Assembly: GCF_003605575.1 (NCBI RefSeq)
Contig: NZ_QKNY01000013.1
Coordinates: 62,001-126,000, forward strand
Direction of reading: 5' to 3'
DNA: 64,000 bases
From: Halonotius aquaticus
GTDB lineage: Archaea; Halobacteriota; Halobacteria; Halobacteriales; Haloferacaceae
Part shown: piece by piece, positions 46,239 through 54,855 of the stretch
How the letters are laid out: each line of letters opens with the position of its first letter
Position numbering within the stretch: the first letter of the stretch is position 1
The notes under the pieces: generated by a model
What the model was told of the DNA's origin: nothing
What the model saw: only the letters and a program-made list of their open reading frames with translations
Database searches by the model: none
Translations under genes and position numbers: made by a program

Positions 46239-47543
46239 TTAGGTCGCCGCTGCTCCACCGACCGGGAAGTCGGCCGCGAGATCGGTGATAACACCGGCCA
46301 GCAGGTCGATCCCGACGGCGATATCGCGCTCCTGTACGTCGAACGTCGGCGTGTGGTGGCCGCCCGGATGATCGGTGCCGACGCCGACGTAGGCTGCCAG
46401 TCCGCCCCGTTGGTGGACGCGCTGCATGAGATACGTGGCATCTTCGCTGCCGCCGAGGCTGTCATATTCAACGACGGTGTCGACGCCGGTCATTTGGCGA
46501 GCAACACGGTCGACAACCTCGACGACTGCGGCGTCGCTGTGGGCGCTCGGCGCGTCGCCCAGTCGTTCGATGTCGACCTCGCAGTTGTGCATCCTCGCCG
46601 CTCCCGCCAGCACATCTTCGGCGTGATCCCACATGTACTCCATCAGGCCGGTCGTCTCGCCGCGAACCTCGCCTTCGATGAACGACTCTTCGGGGACGAT
46701 ATTGCTCGCGGTGCCGCCGCCGACACGGCCGGCGTTGACGCGGGTGCCGCCGGCGGAATTGCGCGGTATCCCATAGAGATTCTGCACCGCGGCGGCCATC
46801 GCCTGTACCGCGTTGTCGCCGTCCTCGGGCCGCGCGCCGGCGTGGGCCGATTCGCCCGTAAACGTCGCCTCGAACTGTCTGACAGCGAGAAACTCGTCGA
46901 TGCCGGCGACAACTTTGCCCGAGGGGTGATCGAGGCCGATGTGCGGAGCCAGCAGGGCGTCGACATCGTCGAGGACGCCGGAGTCGGCGATCGACTTGCC
47001 GCCCGAGATCGTCTCCTCGGCGGGCTGGAAGAGCAGTTTGAACGTGCCAGCGAAATCACTGTCGAGGATGCGATCAAGTACGCCGAGGCCGATGGTCGCA
47101 TGCGCGTCATGGCCGCAGGCGTGCATGTAGCCCTCGTTGGTCGAGCGAAACCCTGCGGCTGTGGGATAGTGATCGTCGCTGTCGGCTTCGGTGATCGGCA
47201 ACGCGTCGATGTCGACCCGGAGTGCGATGGTTGGCCCATCGCCGCGCTTGACGACGGCGACCGCGCCGGTGAAGCCGTCACCGATGGTGGCGAGTACGTC
47301 CTCGCTCGCGCCGGCCTCGCGGGCACGCTGTCGCCACTCGGTGAGCGTCGTGTCACCGGGGACGTTTCGGCGACTGTCGGGCGCGTGGATCGCTGGGCCG
47401 GACAGGATATCGTCTATCTCTCGCTGTTCGAGTTCCTCAAGTAGGCGGCTCGTCGTGTAGAACTCACACCATGCCGGTTCGGGCTGTTGGTGGAGGTCGC
47501 GACGAAAGGTACGATAGCTCGCAGCCAGTGTGGAGTCGGCCAT
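46239..47543 (-). CDS. M20-family amidohydrolase
   Basis: 434 residues, convergent with the metal exporter (one base apart). M20D metal-binding and catalytic segments are visible: YMHACGHDAHATIGLG, LLFQPAEETISGG, FTGESAHAGARPEDGDNA and the C-terminal GTDHPGGHHTPTFD. These enzymes cleave N-acyl amino acids or related amides with two zinc ions; aminobenzoyl-glutamate, indole-acetyl or N-acetyl substrates are all possible. A dimerisation domain sits in the middle. The enzyme is cytoplasmic. Confidence 0.87.
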   Translation of the reverse strand: MADSTLAASYRTFRRDLHQQPEPAWCEFYTTSRLLEELEQREIDDILSGPAIHAPDSRRNVPGDTTLTEWRQRAREAGASEDVLATIGDGFTGAVAVVKRGDGPTIALRVDIDALPITEADSDDHYPTAAGFRSTNEGYMHACGHDAHATIGLGVLDRILDSDFAGTFKLLFQPAEETISGGKSIADSGVLDDVDALLAPHIGLDHPSGKVVAGIDEFLAVRQFEATFTGESAHAGARPEDGDNAVQAMAAAVQNLYGIPRNSAGGTRVNAGRVGGGTASNIVPEESFIEGEVRGETTGLMEYMWDHAEDVLAGAARMHNCEVDIERLGDAPSAHSDAAVVEVVDRVARQMTGVDTVVEYDSLGGSEDATYLMQRVHQRGGLAAYVGVGTDHPGGHHTPTFDVQERDIAVGIDLLAGVITDLAADFPVGGAAAT

Positions 47544-47645
47544 ACCAGCAGCAGGACGGCAGCGAAAATAAAACGCGGCGACCCTGTCGAGGTGTCGCCT
47601 CCGACTGCGGTCGCGTCGTCGATTCGGGTCGTTGAGGCCTGTTCG

Positions 47646-47942
47646 CTACTGTGAGTACGGGATCCGCGAAGGGCGACCCATGTTCCGATTCTCGGCGGCT
47701 TCCATCCGGCCGACGACCATCCCGGCGACCTGTACCGCCGCGGCCAACACCGGCTCTTCGATGTCCATGTGGAGTTCTTCGGGGGATTGGCTCGCTAACA
47801 GTTCGAGATAATCCTGATTAAGCTCGTCTAACAGTGCCGGATCGAGTTCTTCGAGAATGAAGGCCTCCGCCAACTCATCCGCTAACTCGACAACGTCGGG
47901 ATCAAACTCGAAGGCCCCTCCATCGGCTGGCGACTCCGTCAT
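47646..47942 (-). CDS. Small acidic protein (hypothetical)
   Basis: 98 residues from the ATG at 47942. It is acidic and helical, with FDPDVVELADELAEAFILEEL and a C-terminal AAAVQVAGMVVGRMEAAEN, ending in a basic NRNMGRPSRIPYS. No family recognised. It lies on the minus strand between the S10 paralogue and the M20 enzyme, separated from the latter by 102 bp, so an operon is uncertain. Confidence 0.55.
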   Translation of the reverse strand: MTESPADGGAFEFDPDVVELADELAEAFILEELDPALLDELNQDYLELLASQSPEELHMDIEEPVLAAAVQVAGMVVGRMEAAENRNMGRPSRIPYSQ

Positions 47943-48043
47943 AGAGCTATCTACCGTACTCGGCAAAGTGAATCTTTCTCCATTCGACCGATATGTGTGG
48001 GTGTTGTCGACTTTTGATACCCCAAACAGCCAGTCAGCCGGCA

Positions 48044-48370
48044 TCAGTTGCCGCCCAGCGGTTGCTGTTGTTCAACCTCGATTTCGACATGGATCGAGTC
48101 CGGAAAGTCCATGTGGCCGACCTCGTTGGCGATGTGTTCCGCCCCGTGGATGTCGATCCGACGTTCATAGACACTGTAGTCCCAGTTTTGGAAACTATCG
48201 CCCGGTTGGAGGGTCTGGTACTGGGGGACGGTGAGCCGGGTTTCGGGGGAGGTATGCGGCCCCTTACACTGGCCACCTTTCCGCTCGACCAGTTCCTTCA
48301 GATCGTCAACCGTCTCAGTGAGGACGGCTCGATCGCCAGACTGGAAGGTGAGTTTCGTGACGAAGGTCAT
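48044..48370 (-). CDS. Stand-alone S10 (uS10)-like protein
   Basis: 108 residues from the ATG at 48370. The fold-defining parts of uS10 are present: FVTKLTFQSGD at the start, KGPHTSPETRLTVPQYQTL (loop that reaches into the 30S head in true S10) and IDIHGAEHIANEV, MDFPDSIHVEIEVEQ at the end. The true archaeal rps10 is normally beside tef1a, which is not here. Proteins like this are annotated as uS10/mL48 family in haloarchaea. It may act outside the ribosome or under special conditions. Confidence 0.8.
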   Translation of the reverse strand: MTFVTKLTFQSGDRAVLTETVDDLKELVERKGGQCKGPHTSPETRLTVPQYQTLQPGDSFQNWDYSVYERRIDIHGAEHIANEVGHMDFPDSIHVEIEVEQQQPLGGN

Positions 48371-48549
48371 ATCCACCCCTGAGACGGCAAGCACTAAAAG
48401 CCCGTCTACCGCCTCGTGGCGTGCGGTACCCTCTCATCCACGATGGCAGGGCCGGACTGCGTTTTCGGTCGACCGCCGGCTGGGCTACCGATTGCGTGGT
48501 ACCGCCGCCTCCGATACCCTCTTAGGGTGGGCCTCCGTAGCAGGGCGCA

Positions 48550-48993
48550 ATGACGGTTGAGGCAACCAGTGCTGGAGCGATCCTCTTCCGCGATACCCGT
48601 GGCTGCCGGGAGTATTTGCTCCTCAAAAGCCGACCGGGGGACTGGGAGTTCCCCAAAGGCGGGGTCGAAGGAGACGAGGAGCTTCAGCAAACTGCGATCC
48701 GAGAGGTAACGGAAGAAGCCGGGATCGAAGAGTTCCGACTCATCAACGGCTTTCGTGAGGACTACGATTACGTGTTCCAGGCCAGCGGCGACACCATCCA
48801 CAAGACGGTGCATCTGTTCATCGCCCACTCCTTTGAGGCCAGCGCGGAACTCTCGACGGAACACCGCGACCTGCAGTGGCGCGACTACGAGCAGGCCCTC
48901 AATACAATCACCCAAGACGGCCCACGAGAGATCCTCAAACAGGCCGACGAGTTCCTCGATGAGCGGCTTGAAGAGGAGGGCGATTACATCTAA
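48550..48993 (+). CDS. Nudix hydrolase, diadenosine tetraphosphatase-like
   Basis: 147 residues. The Nudix box is complete: GGVEGDEELQQ followed by TAIREVTEEAGI, with the catalytic Glu residues in REVTEE. FPKGGV just before it and TVHLFIAHSFE after it match the asymmetric Ap4A hydrolase subgroup, which splits Ap4A to ATP and AMP. The DUF5787 gene starts 8 bp after its stop. Confidence 0.88.
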   Translation: MTVEATSAGAILFRDTRGCREYLLLKSRPGDWEFPKGGVEGDEELQQTAIREVTEEAGIEEFRLINGFREDYDYVFQASGDTIHKTVHLFIAHSFEASAELSTEHRDLQWRDYEQALNTITQDGPREILKQADEFLDERLEEEGDYI

Positions 48994-49001
48994 CCCGGGT
49001 T

Positions 49002-50012
49002 GTGTCCGGCCCTGCAACCGCCGACTCGGAGTTTAGCTACGAGCTGTGTGTCTGTCGCTGGGCGGAACTCGCGTGGCCGCCCGGCAGCGACAGCAACGAC
49101 GAGAGTGACGCACACACCAGCGACGATACCGTTCATGTTGTTGCCCGACAACTCGGCACGAAACATCGACGCTGGGATACCGTCGTTATTGAGTGTGATC
49201 CGGACGCACTGCAGGCGCGGGCGGCCTTCGGCGACGACGAACTCGATTCCGACCTCCTCCATGTCGTCCGCAACGCGCCCGCTGAGTGGGCGTGGTACCG
49301 CGACGCACTCCCCGAGCCCGACTATCCGTGGCGATACGTCCGGGAGGCGGTGCATCGCGCGGCCGACCGCGGCGTGGTACAGACCCGCAGCGAGGGCAAC
49401 CGGATCCAGCTCAAACAGATCGCCCCCTACCCCGACTGGGTGCAACGACTGATCGCCATCGAGAACAAACCGGATCTTGACGCCGCGGCGGCCGACCGAC
49501 TGGCCGAACAGATTGACCATGATGTTGAAACCGGTCTCGCAGACGAGGTCTGGGTTGCCACCGCCGAAACCGGTGCGACCGTCGAGCCAGCCTTGTTGGA
49601 AGCACTCCCGGTTGAAGCTGGCATCCTCACGACGGATTTCACCGGTGGTGTCGACAGCGACGCCGCCAGCGTCGCTTGGCATCCAACTTCGTTGACACCG
49701 ACCCACGGCGACGACTACCGGGTGTCACGCCGACTCGAACTCGCCGAACGCGCCTATGGCCGCGGCTGGCGGGAGTATCACGCGACGATGCGGCCGGATT
49801 GCCGACATTTTGAGTTGCGACGCACTGGCCGGCTTTTGGTTCCATGGTGTGCTGCCAAGGAGTGCCATCAGTCGTCGTCAGTTTGTAGCGGTGGCTGCGA
49901 GGCGTTCGAACCTGAACCACCGGCGTGGCGAACGAAGGGGTGGCCCATCGACGGCGGGCCGGGAGCCGGCATTCGGCGACTGTTGGCTGCTCGGGCCGCC
50001 CGCAAGCGATAG
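49002..50012 (+). CDS. DUF5787-like protein, putative PD-(D/E)XK nuclease with Cys cluster
   Basis: 336 residues from a GTG, 8 bp after the Nudix gene. The N-terminal 140 residues hold a possible winged helix (YVREAVHRAADRGVV). The segment YPDWVQRLIAIENKPDL contains Asp145 and E154-N-K156, in the order and spacing of PD-(D/E)XK nucleases, followed by a helix with Gln (ADRLAEQIDHDV). The C-terminus holds five Cys in PDCRHF, PWCAAKECHQ and VCSGGCEAF, a likely zinc or Fe-S site. I recall the family as DUF5787 of haloarchaea, uncharacterised. Nuclease activity is inference. Confidence 0.65.
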   Translation: MSGPATADSEFSYELCVCRWAELAWPPGSDSNDESDAHTSDDTVHVVARQLGTKHRRWDTVVIECDPDALQARAAFGDDELDSDLLHVVRNAPAEWAWYRDALPEPDYPWRYVREAVHRAADRGVVQTRSEGNRIQLKQIAPYPDWVQRLIAIENKPDLDAAAADRLAEQIDHDVETGLADEVWVATAETGATVEPALLEALPVEAGILTTDFTGGVDSDAASVAWHPTSLTPTHGDDYRVSRRLELAERAYGRGWREYHATMRPDCRHFELRRTGRLLVPWCAAKECHQSSSVCSGGCEAFEPEPPAWRTKGWPIDGGPGAGIRRLLAARAARKR

Positions 50013-50528
50013 CTACTCCTCAGTTGTCGACACCGACACGGTATCGCGGTCGACGCAGGCGCGGAACGTCGGCACCGCACGATAGATGACTTCGACAACA
50101 CCGATCCGCTTCAATCGCTGGAGGGCTTGCCGGACGTCGTCGACATCGGGGTCGATGTCGTAGGCCGCTCGCAGCCCGTTGAGCACGCTGACGACGCTTT
50201 CGGATCGCTCATCAGCCCCGGCAACGGTTTCGAACACGTTGGCCTCCAACGGCGAGAGTCGGACGGAACTCGGCGGCGCGTCGTCATCTTCGCCGTCGGC
50301 CGGCGGGGCGACCCCCGGCTCGACGCCCGTGAGCTCGACGGCCTCCGGCGTCGATCGGATGAGGCTGTCGTCGTCGCGGTAGTAGTAGTCTTTGAGGTGG
50401 CCTTCGAGATACTGATGGACCTCGCTGCCGCTGTCTAACTCCCAACGTTCCTGTAGCTCGCCGTTTTTTGTCGGCTGGAGCTCGACGACATCTTCCAGCC
50501 GTGAGAGCTCCTCGTCGGTGAGGCTCAT
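50013..50528 (-). CDS. Haloarchaeal protein, DUF5797-like
   Basis: 171 residues from the ATG at 50528 (MSLTDEELSRLEDVVEL); an in-frame ATG at 50552 would add eight. It shows two winged-helix-like parts: ELQERWELDSGSEVHQYL near the start and LSPLEANVFETVAG...IDPDVDDVRQALQRLKRI near the end, so DNA or RNA binding is plausible. I recall the family as DUF5797. It is convergent with the DUF5787 gene (stops adjacent) and divergent from TFS. Confidence 0.65.
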   Translation of the reverse strand: MSLTDEELSRLEDVVELQPTKNGELQERWELDSGSEVHQYLEGHLKDYYYRDDDSLIRSTPEAVELTGVEPGVAPPADGEDDDAPPSSVRLSPLEANVFETVAGADERSESVVSVLNGLRAAYDIDPDVDDVRQALQRLKRIGVVEVIYRAVPTFRACVDRDTVSVSTTEE

Positions 50529-50644
50529 ACCGGCCGTTTGCAACCGTCCCATATCGTGGTTCCGGGTTCCGGTCGATGGAGCGGCGTCGTGACGCACCGT
50601 CGCAACCCTGTGGTTTAAGTACGACAGTTGATTGCCTCCGCTTA

Positions 50645-50965
50645 ATGGAATTCTGTGACGACTGCGGTTCGATGCTGAAGACTGAGGGCGACAAATGGGT
50701 CTGTGGGTCGTGTGGCTTCGAGAAGCTCCGCGATGAGGCCGCCGAGGCTGCGATGGTAACAACTGAAGGACAAGAGGAAGGCGAGATCATCGACATTAGC
50801 GACGCCGAGGACAAGGGGCTCCCGACGACGACGGCGGCCTGTCCGGAGTGTGACAACGACCGCGCCTACTGGTATATGCAACAGATCCGGGCAGCCGATG
50901 AAAGCGAGACTCGCTTCTTTGTGTGTACCGAATGCGAACACAAGTGGCGCGAGGACGACCACTAG
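50645..50965 (+). CDS. tfs: Transcription factor S (TFS)
   Basis: 106 residues. Archaeal TFS stimulates RNA cleavage by backtracked RNA polymerase. The N-terminal zinc ribbon is FCDDCGSML with VCGSCGFEK. The C-terminal ribbon is ACPECDND with FVCTECEHKW, and the hairpin loop RAADESETRFF carries the catalytic Asp-Glu pair. A TTTAAG at about 50614 is about 30 bp upstream. The next gene begins immediately after its stop. Confidence 0.95.
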   Translation: MEFCDDCGSMLKTEGDKWVCGSCGFEKLRDEAAEAAMVTTEGQEEGEIIDISDAEDKGLPTTTAACPECDNDRAYWYMQQIRAADESETRFFVCTECEHKWREDDH

Positions 50966-51646
50966 ATGGATGTTCCCCGGCCGGCCGTCCCGAGCGACCA
51001 CCTGGCCGGCTGGCGGGAGACTGACGCCACCGTCGACGAAGCGTTTTCGACGCCGGTTGTGACCGTCTACACGCATACGGTCGTATTTGAGGAGACCGAA
51101 GCACGCGAGCACATTCGCGCCCAGACTGGCTGTGATCACCCCTGGCAATTCTTCTTCGTGAGTCGCATTCGGCTTGAACCGTCACGCGACCCAGGGCCGA
51201 TGTTGACGAAGCTGGTACGACGGAAGGCCGCTGCCGGCTTCACCGACCGGCTTGCCGATCGCGGCATCGAGCAGGTCGCCGAGCGCAGTCGCCGTGACCG
51301 ATCGATCGGCGACACGTCGGGACTACTTGTCACCTACGGCGGGCTGGTTCGGCGGTCGATTCAGGACAGCGATGGCACCGACCCCTCGGCTGTTGCCGAC
51401 GAGAGCACCGATGCCGCCAGTCACGCTCACGATCCCTCGCCTGCGCTGCTGTCGGTGCCGATTACCGCCGTCCTCGGTGTCTGGGCGGCCGCTGGCGACT
51501 ACCATGTTGCCGGCGGCGGTGCCCCGGCTGGGCCGCCCGACAGCGGCCCCTCAGACGTTGTCGACGCTGTCGCCGAGGCAATCGATCCGACAGCGGCTCG
51601 TGAGACCCTTCTCGATCTGATCGACGCTTGCGGCCGGGTCGGATAA
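50966..51646 (+). CDS. Conserved hypothetical protein downstream of TFS
   Basis: 226 residues, starting the base after the TFS stop. The first half has a mixed alpha/beta pattern (TPVVTVYTHTVVFEE, HPWQFFFVSRIRLEP, LLVTYGGLVRR) and the second a Gly/Pro-rich linker and final helix (PTAARETLLDLIDACGR). No catalytic motif or membrane segment is recognised. Direct abutment implies co-transcription with TFS, but a functional tie to transcription is not shown. Confidence 0.6.
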   Translation: MDVPRPAVPSDHLAGWRETDATVDEAFSTPVVTVYTHTVVFEETEAREHIRAQTGCDHPWQFFFVSRIRLEPSRDPGPMLTKLVRRKAAAGFTDRLADRGIEQVAERSRRDRSIGDTSGLLVTYGGLVRRSIQDSDGTDPSAVADESTDAASHAHDPSPALLSVPITAVLGVWAAAGDYHVAGGGAPAGPPDSGPSDVVDAVAEAIDPTAARETLLDLIDACGRVG

Positions 51647-51655
51647 GTCGGTGGG

Positions 51656-51949
51656 CTACTTGTCGAGGAGCACCTGACAGCAGGCGCGAGCGTCGGCGAT
51701 GTGTTCGTCGGCAATTTCGTCGCCGGTCGCGTCGGCCTCAGCCAGTAGCGCGGCGACCTGCTGGACTCGCTTTCGTCTGGTCGCCGGGTCGATGTCGTCG
51801 CTGGCCGCATCCCGTGCGACCGCTTCGGCTTCGCCAAGCCATCGGTTGGTCGCCGGCGGAATCGGTCGCTCGGCGGTGGCAGTCAGATGGGCAGCCAAGG
51901 CGTCGCTTGCGGCTGCGGGATCTTCTGGGGGTGTGTCGGGCGCTTCCAT
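51656..51949 (-). CDS. Small acidic helical protein (hypothetical)
   Basis: 97 residues, very Ala/Asp/Glu-rich, probably a helical bundle (NRWLGEAEAVARDA, RRKRVQQVAALLAEAD, EHIADARACCQVLL). A Cys pair lies near the end. No family recognised. It is convergent with the gene downstream of TFS, 9 bp apart. Confidence 0.55.
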   Translation of the reverse strand: MEAPDTPPEDPAAASDALAAHLTATAERPIPPATNRWLGEAEAVARDAASDDIDPATRRKRVQQVAALLAEADATGDEIADEHIADARACCQVLLDK

Positions 51950-52068
51950 ACATCTCCTCGTCGGAGGAGCTGTGTAATCGTATTGGCCCCCGTCGCGATC
52001 TAACAGTGGTTTGCTGTGCGCAGTCGATCAGTGTGGTTTTATGTATGGTGTCAGTAGCGCACAAGCAT

Positions 52069-52551
52069 ATGACTGAGACGCCGTCCGTTAGTCGACGACG
52101 ACTGCTCGCCGCCGGTGGTGTCGGCCTCGGGTTGGCCGCTGCCGGCTGTATGGCACCAGGTTCAGAACGACGCGCCACTGCCTTCCTGCAGCTGTCAGAG
52201 GACGCCCAGGCTGAACTACAGGCCCAAAACCAGGAGCTCAGACAGGAGCTCCAAAGTGGAAACATCTCTCGACAAGAGGCTGGCCAGCAGGTCTCCGAAC
52301 TTCGAAGCGAGCTCACCGACGAGCTGGTCGAGAGTGCGACCACAGAGGCGGAATCACTCGGACTGACGGTTGAGGATTCGATCATACCACCAGGCGGCTC
52401 ACCGCTGCTACTCGTGTCGGGATCAGAGAGCGCACTCCTCGATTATATAAACGTCGACATGGTCGCTGGCATCACCAGCCCTGACCAGTTCGAAGAGCTC
52501 CGACAACAACAGGCTCAAGCAGCAAATCAGACTACCCAACCCAGCGGCTAA
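52069..52551 (+). CDS. Putative Tat lipoprotein with coiled coil (hypothetical)
   Basis: 160 residues from the ATG at 52069. SRRRLLAAGGVGLGLAAAGC has a twin-arginine-like motif and ends in a lipobox Cys, so it is probably a Tat-exported lipoprotein, a common haloarchaeal type. The mature part begins with a Gln/Glu-rich coiled coil (DAQAELQAQNQELRQEL) and has a short globular segment (SPLLLVSGSESALLDYI) and a Gln-rich tail. A GTTTTATG at about 52036-52043 fits a TATA box. Function unknown. Confidence 0.65.
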   Translation: MTETPSVSRRRLLAAGGVGLGLAAAGCMAPGSERRATAFLQLSEDAQAELQAQNQELRQELQSGNISRQEAGQQVSELRSELTDELVESATTEAESLGLTVEDSIIPPGGSPLLLVSGSESALLDYINVDMVAGITSPDQFEELRQQQAQAANQTTQPSG

Positions 52552-52620
52552 CCGCGGACGGTTTCACGTCGCCGTCGCCGACACCGATCATTTTTCCATC
52601 CGCCGCGCCGACCCACACTG

Positions 52621-54732
52621 ATGACCGATCCACTGCGTCGCAATCGACTGGCCGAGGAGGGTAGTCCGTATCTCACCCAACATGAGGACAATCCCGTCAA
52701 CTGGCAGCCGTGGGATGCGACCGCCTTGGAGGCAGCGAAAGATCAGAACAAACCGATCTTTCTGTCGATCGGCTACTCGGCGTGTCACTGGTGTCATGTC
52801 ATGGAGGAGGAAAGCTTCGAAGACGACGCCGTCGCCGAGCGGCTCAACGAGCATTTCATTCCGATCAAGGTCGACCGCGAGGAGCGACCGGATATTGACA
52901 GCATCTATATGTCGATCTGTCAGCGCGTCACCGGCCGCGGCGGCTGGCCGCTGACGGCGTGGCTCACCCCCGAGGGCAACCCCTTCTACATTGGCACCTA
53001 CTTCCCGAAGGAACCACAGGGACAGATGCCGGGCTTGCTCGATCTGCTCGACAAGATCGCAGCCTCATGGAACGATCCCGAGGAGCGAAGCGAGATGCAA
53101 ACCCGCGCCGAGCAGTGGGCTGACACCGCCCGCGACAAGTACGACACCCCCGACGCCGACAGCACAAGCGAGGTACCCGGCGACGACACCCTCGACAGCG
53201 CGGTTCGAACCGCACTCCGTTCGGTCGACGACGAGTACGGCGGCTTCGGCTCTGATGGCCCGAAGTTCCCCCAGCCGGGGCGGATCAATCTGCTTCTGCG
53301 GGCAGCGGGTCGCAGCGGTAGCAGCGACGCACTGACCGCGGTGACGACGACGCTCGATGCGATGGCAGACGGCGGGATGTACGACCACCTCGGCGGTGGC
53401 TTCCACCGCTATGCGACCGACCGGGAGTGGACGGTGCCGCACTTCGAGAAGATGCTGTACGACAACGCCGGGTTGCCACCGCTGTATCTCGCTGGCCACC
53501 AACTCACCGACGACGACGGATACGTCGAGACTGTCGACGAGACGCTGGCGTTTGTCGACCGCGAACTCACTCACCCCGATGGCGGCTTCTACAGCACACT
53601 TGACGCTCGCAGTGGCGACGAAGAGGGATCGTTCTACGTCTGGACGCCTGAAGACGTTCATGCGCATCTTGATGATCCGGCGGCGACGCTGTTCTGTGAG
53701 CGCTACGGTGTGACCGACGGTGGCAACTTCGAGCGCGGGACGACTGTGCTGAACGTCTCAGCCACGGTCGAAGCACTCGCCGACGAACACGATCTGTCGG
53801 CCGATGAGGTCGAAGACACGGTAGCGACAGCACGCGACACGCTGTTCGAGGCTCGTGAAGAACGAACCCGACCACCACGCGACGAGAAGATCTTGGCCGG
53901 CTGGAACGGGATGATGATCTCAGCGTACGCGGATGCCGCACGCATGCGTGACGCTGACTACGCCGAGCCGGCTCGCGACGCGCTGGACTTTGTCACCGAC
54001 CACCTCCTCGACAGCGAGACGGGGCGGCTCCAACGGCGGTTCATCGACGGCGATGTCGCCGGCGAGGGGTATCTGGAGGATTATGCCTTCCTCGCGCGTG
54101 GCGCGTTCGACCTGTATCAGGCGACCGGCGACCTCCAGCCCCTCAGTGTCGCGCTTGATCTCGTCGATACCATTGTTTCGGCGTTCTGGGATGCGGAGAC
54201 GAAAACGATCTACTTCACCCCCGATGACGGCGAAGAACTGGTGACGCGACCCCAGGAACTCACCGATAGCTCGACACCGTCGAGCCTCGGCGCGACCGTC
54301 GACCTACTCTGTGAGCTTGATGGTTTTGTCACCGACGCCGACTACCGAGAGATTGCTGGTGAGGTGTTGGCAACCCACAGCAACCGTATCACCGGTAATC
54401 CACTCCAACACGTCTCGCTAACGCTGGCGGCCGACCGCTACACCAACGGCGGCGCGGAACTCACCGTTGCGGCCGACGACCTCCCGAGCGACTGGCGGGA
54501 TACGTTAGCCGACCGCTACCTGCCGGGTGTCACGCTCGCACACCGTCCGCCGACGGAATCGGGGCTCCAAGCGTGGCTTGATGAACTGGGCTTAGAGACC
54601 GCGCCGCCGGTCTGGGCCGGCCGGGAGGCCATCGACGGTGAGCCAACGGTCTACGCTTGTGAGTCGTTTACTTGTTCGCCGCCAAAAACGGCGTTGGAGC
54701 CGGCTTTGGAGTGGCTAGACGCAAATCGGTAA
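52621..54732 (+). CDS. DUF255 thioredoxin-like/glycosidase-fold protein (YyaL family)
   Basis: 703 residues. The N-terminal about 170 residues are a thioredoxin-fold DUF255 domain with the SACHWCHVM redox motif at about residues 53-61 and [10 protein letters not shown]. The long C-terminal part is an (alpha/alpha)6-barrel-like region ([50 protein letters not shown]). Homologues are YyaL in bacteria and SPATA20 in mammals. Biochemical function is not established. Full length and apparently intact. Confidence 0.88.
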   Translation: MTDPLRRNRLAEEGSPYLTQHEDNPVNWQPWDATALEAAKDQNKPIFLSIGYSACHWCHVMEEESFEDDAVAERLNEHFIPIKVDREERPDIDSIYMSICQRVTGRGGWPLTAWLTPEGNPFYIGTYFPKEPQGQMPGLLDLLDKIAASWNDPEERSEMQTRAEQWADTARDKYDTPDADSTSEVPGDDTLDSAVRTALRSVDDEYGGFGSDGPKFPQPGRINLLLRAAGRSGSSDALTAVTTTLDAMADGGMYDHLGGGFHRYATDREWTVPHFEKMLYDNAGLPPLYLAGHQLTDDDGYVETVDETLAFVDRELTHPDGGFYSTLDARSGDEEGSFYVWTPEDVHAHLDDPAATLFCERYGVTDGGNFERGTTVLNVSATVEALADEHDLSADEVEDTVATARDTLFEAREERTRPPRDEKILAGWNGMMISAYADAARMRDADYAEPARDALDFVTDHLLDSETGRLQRRFIDGDVAGEGYLEDYAFLARGAFDLYQATGDLQPLSVALDLVDTIVSAFWDAETKTIYFTPDDGEELVTRPQELTDSSTPSSLGATVDLLCELDGFVTDADYREIAGEVLATHSNRITGNPLQHVSLTLAADRYTNGGAELTVAADDLPSDWRDTLADRYLPGVTLAHRPPTESGLQAWLDELGLETAPPVWAGREAIDGEPTVYACESFTCSPPKTALEPALEWLDANR

Positions 54733-54855
54733 GTACGATCTCCGTTTGTTACCTAACTGCCTGCGACAGCAACGAAGCGATTTATATGCGTCGACGCGGG
54801 CAACACACACGTAGATGGCCACCACTTGTTGGGCTCGGCAGTTGGGAGGGAGCCA

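Noticed and set aside
46098-47444. 448-residue plus-strand frame over the M20 amidohydrolase gene
   Set aside because: The minus-strand frame has all M20 metal-binding motifs; the plus-strand frame has none and begins inside the transporter gene.
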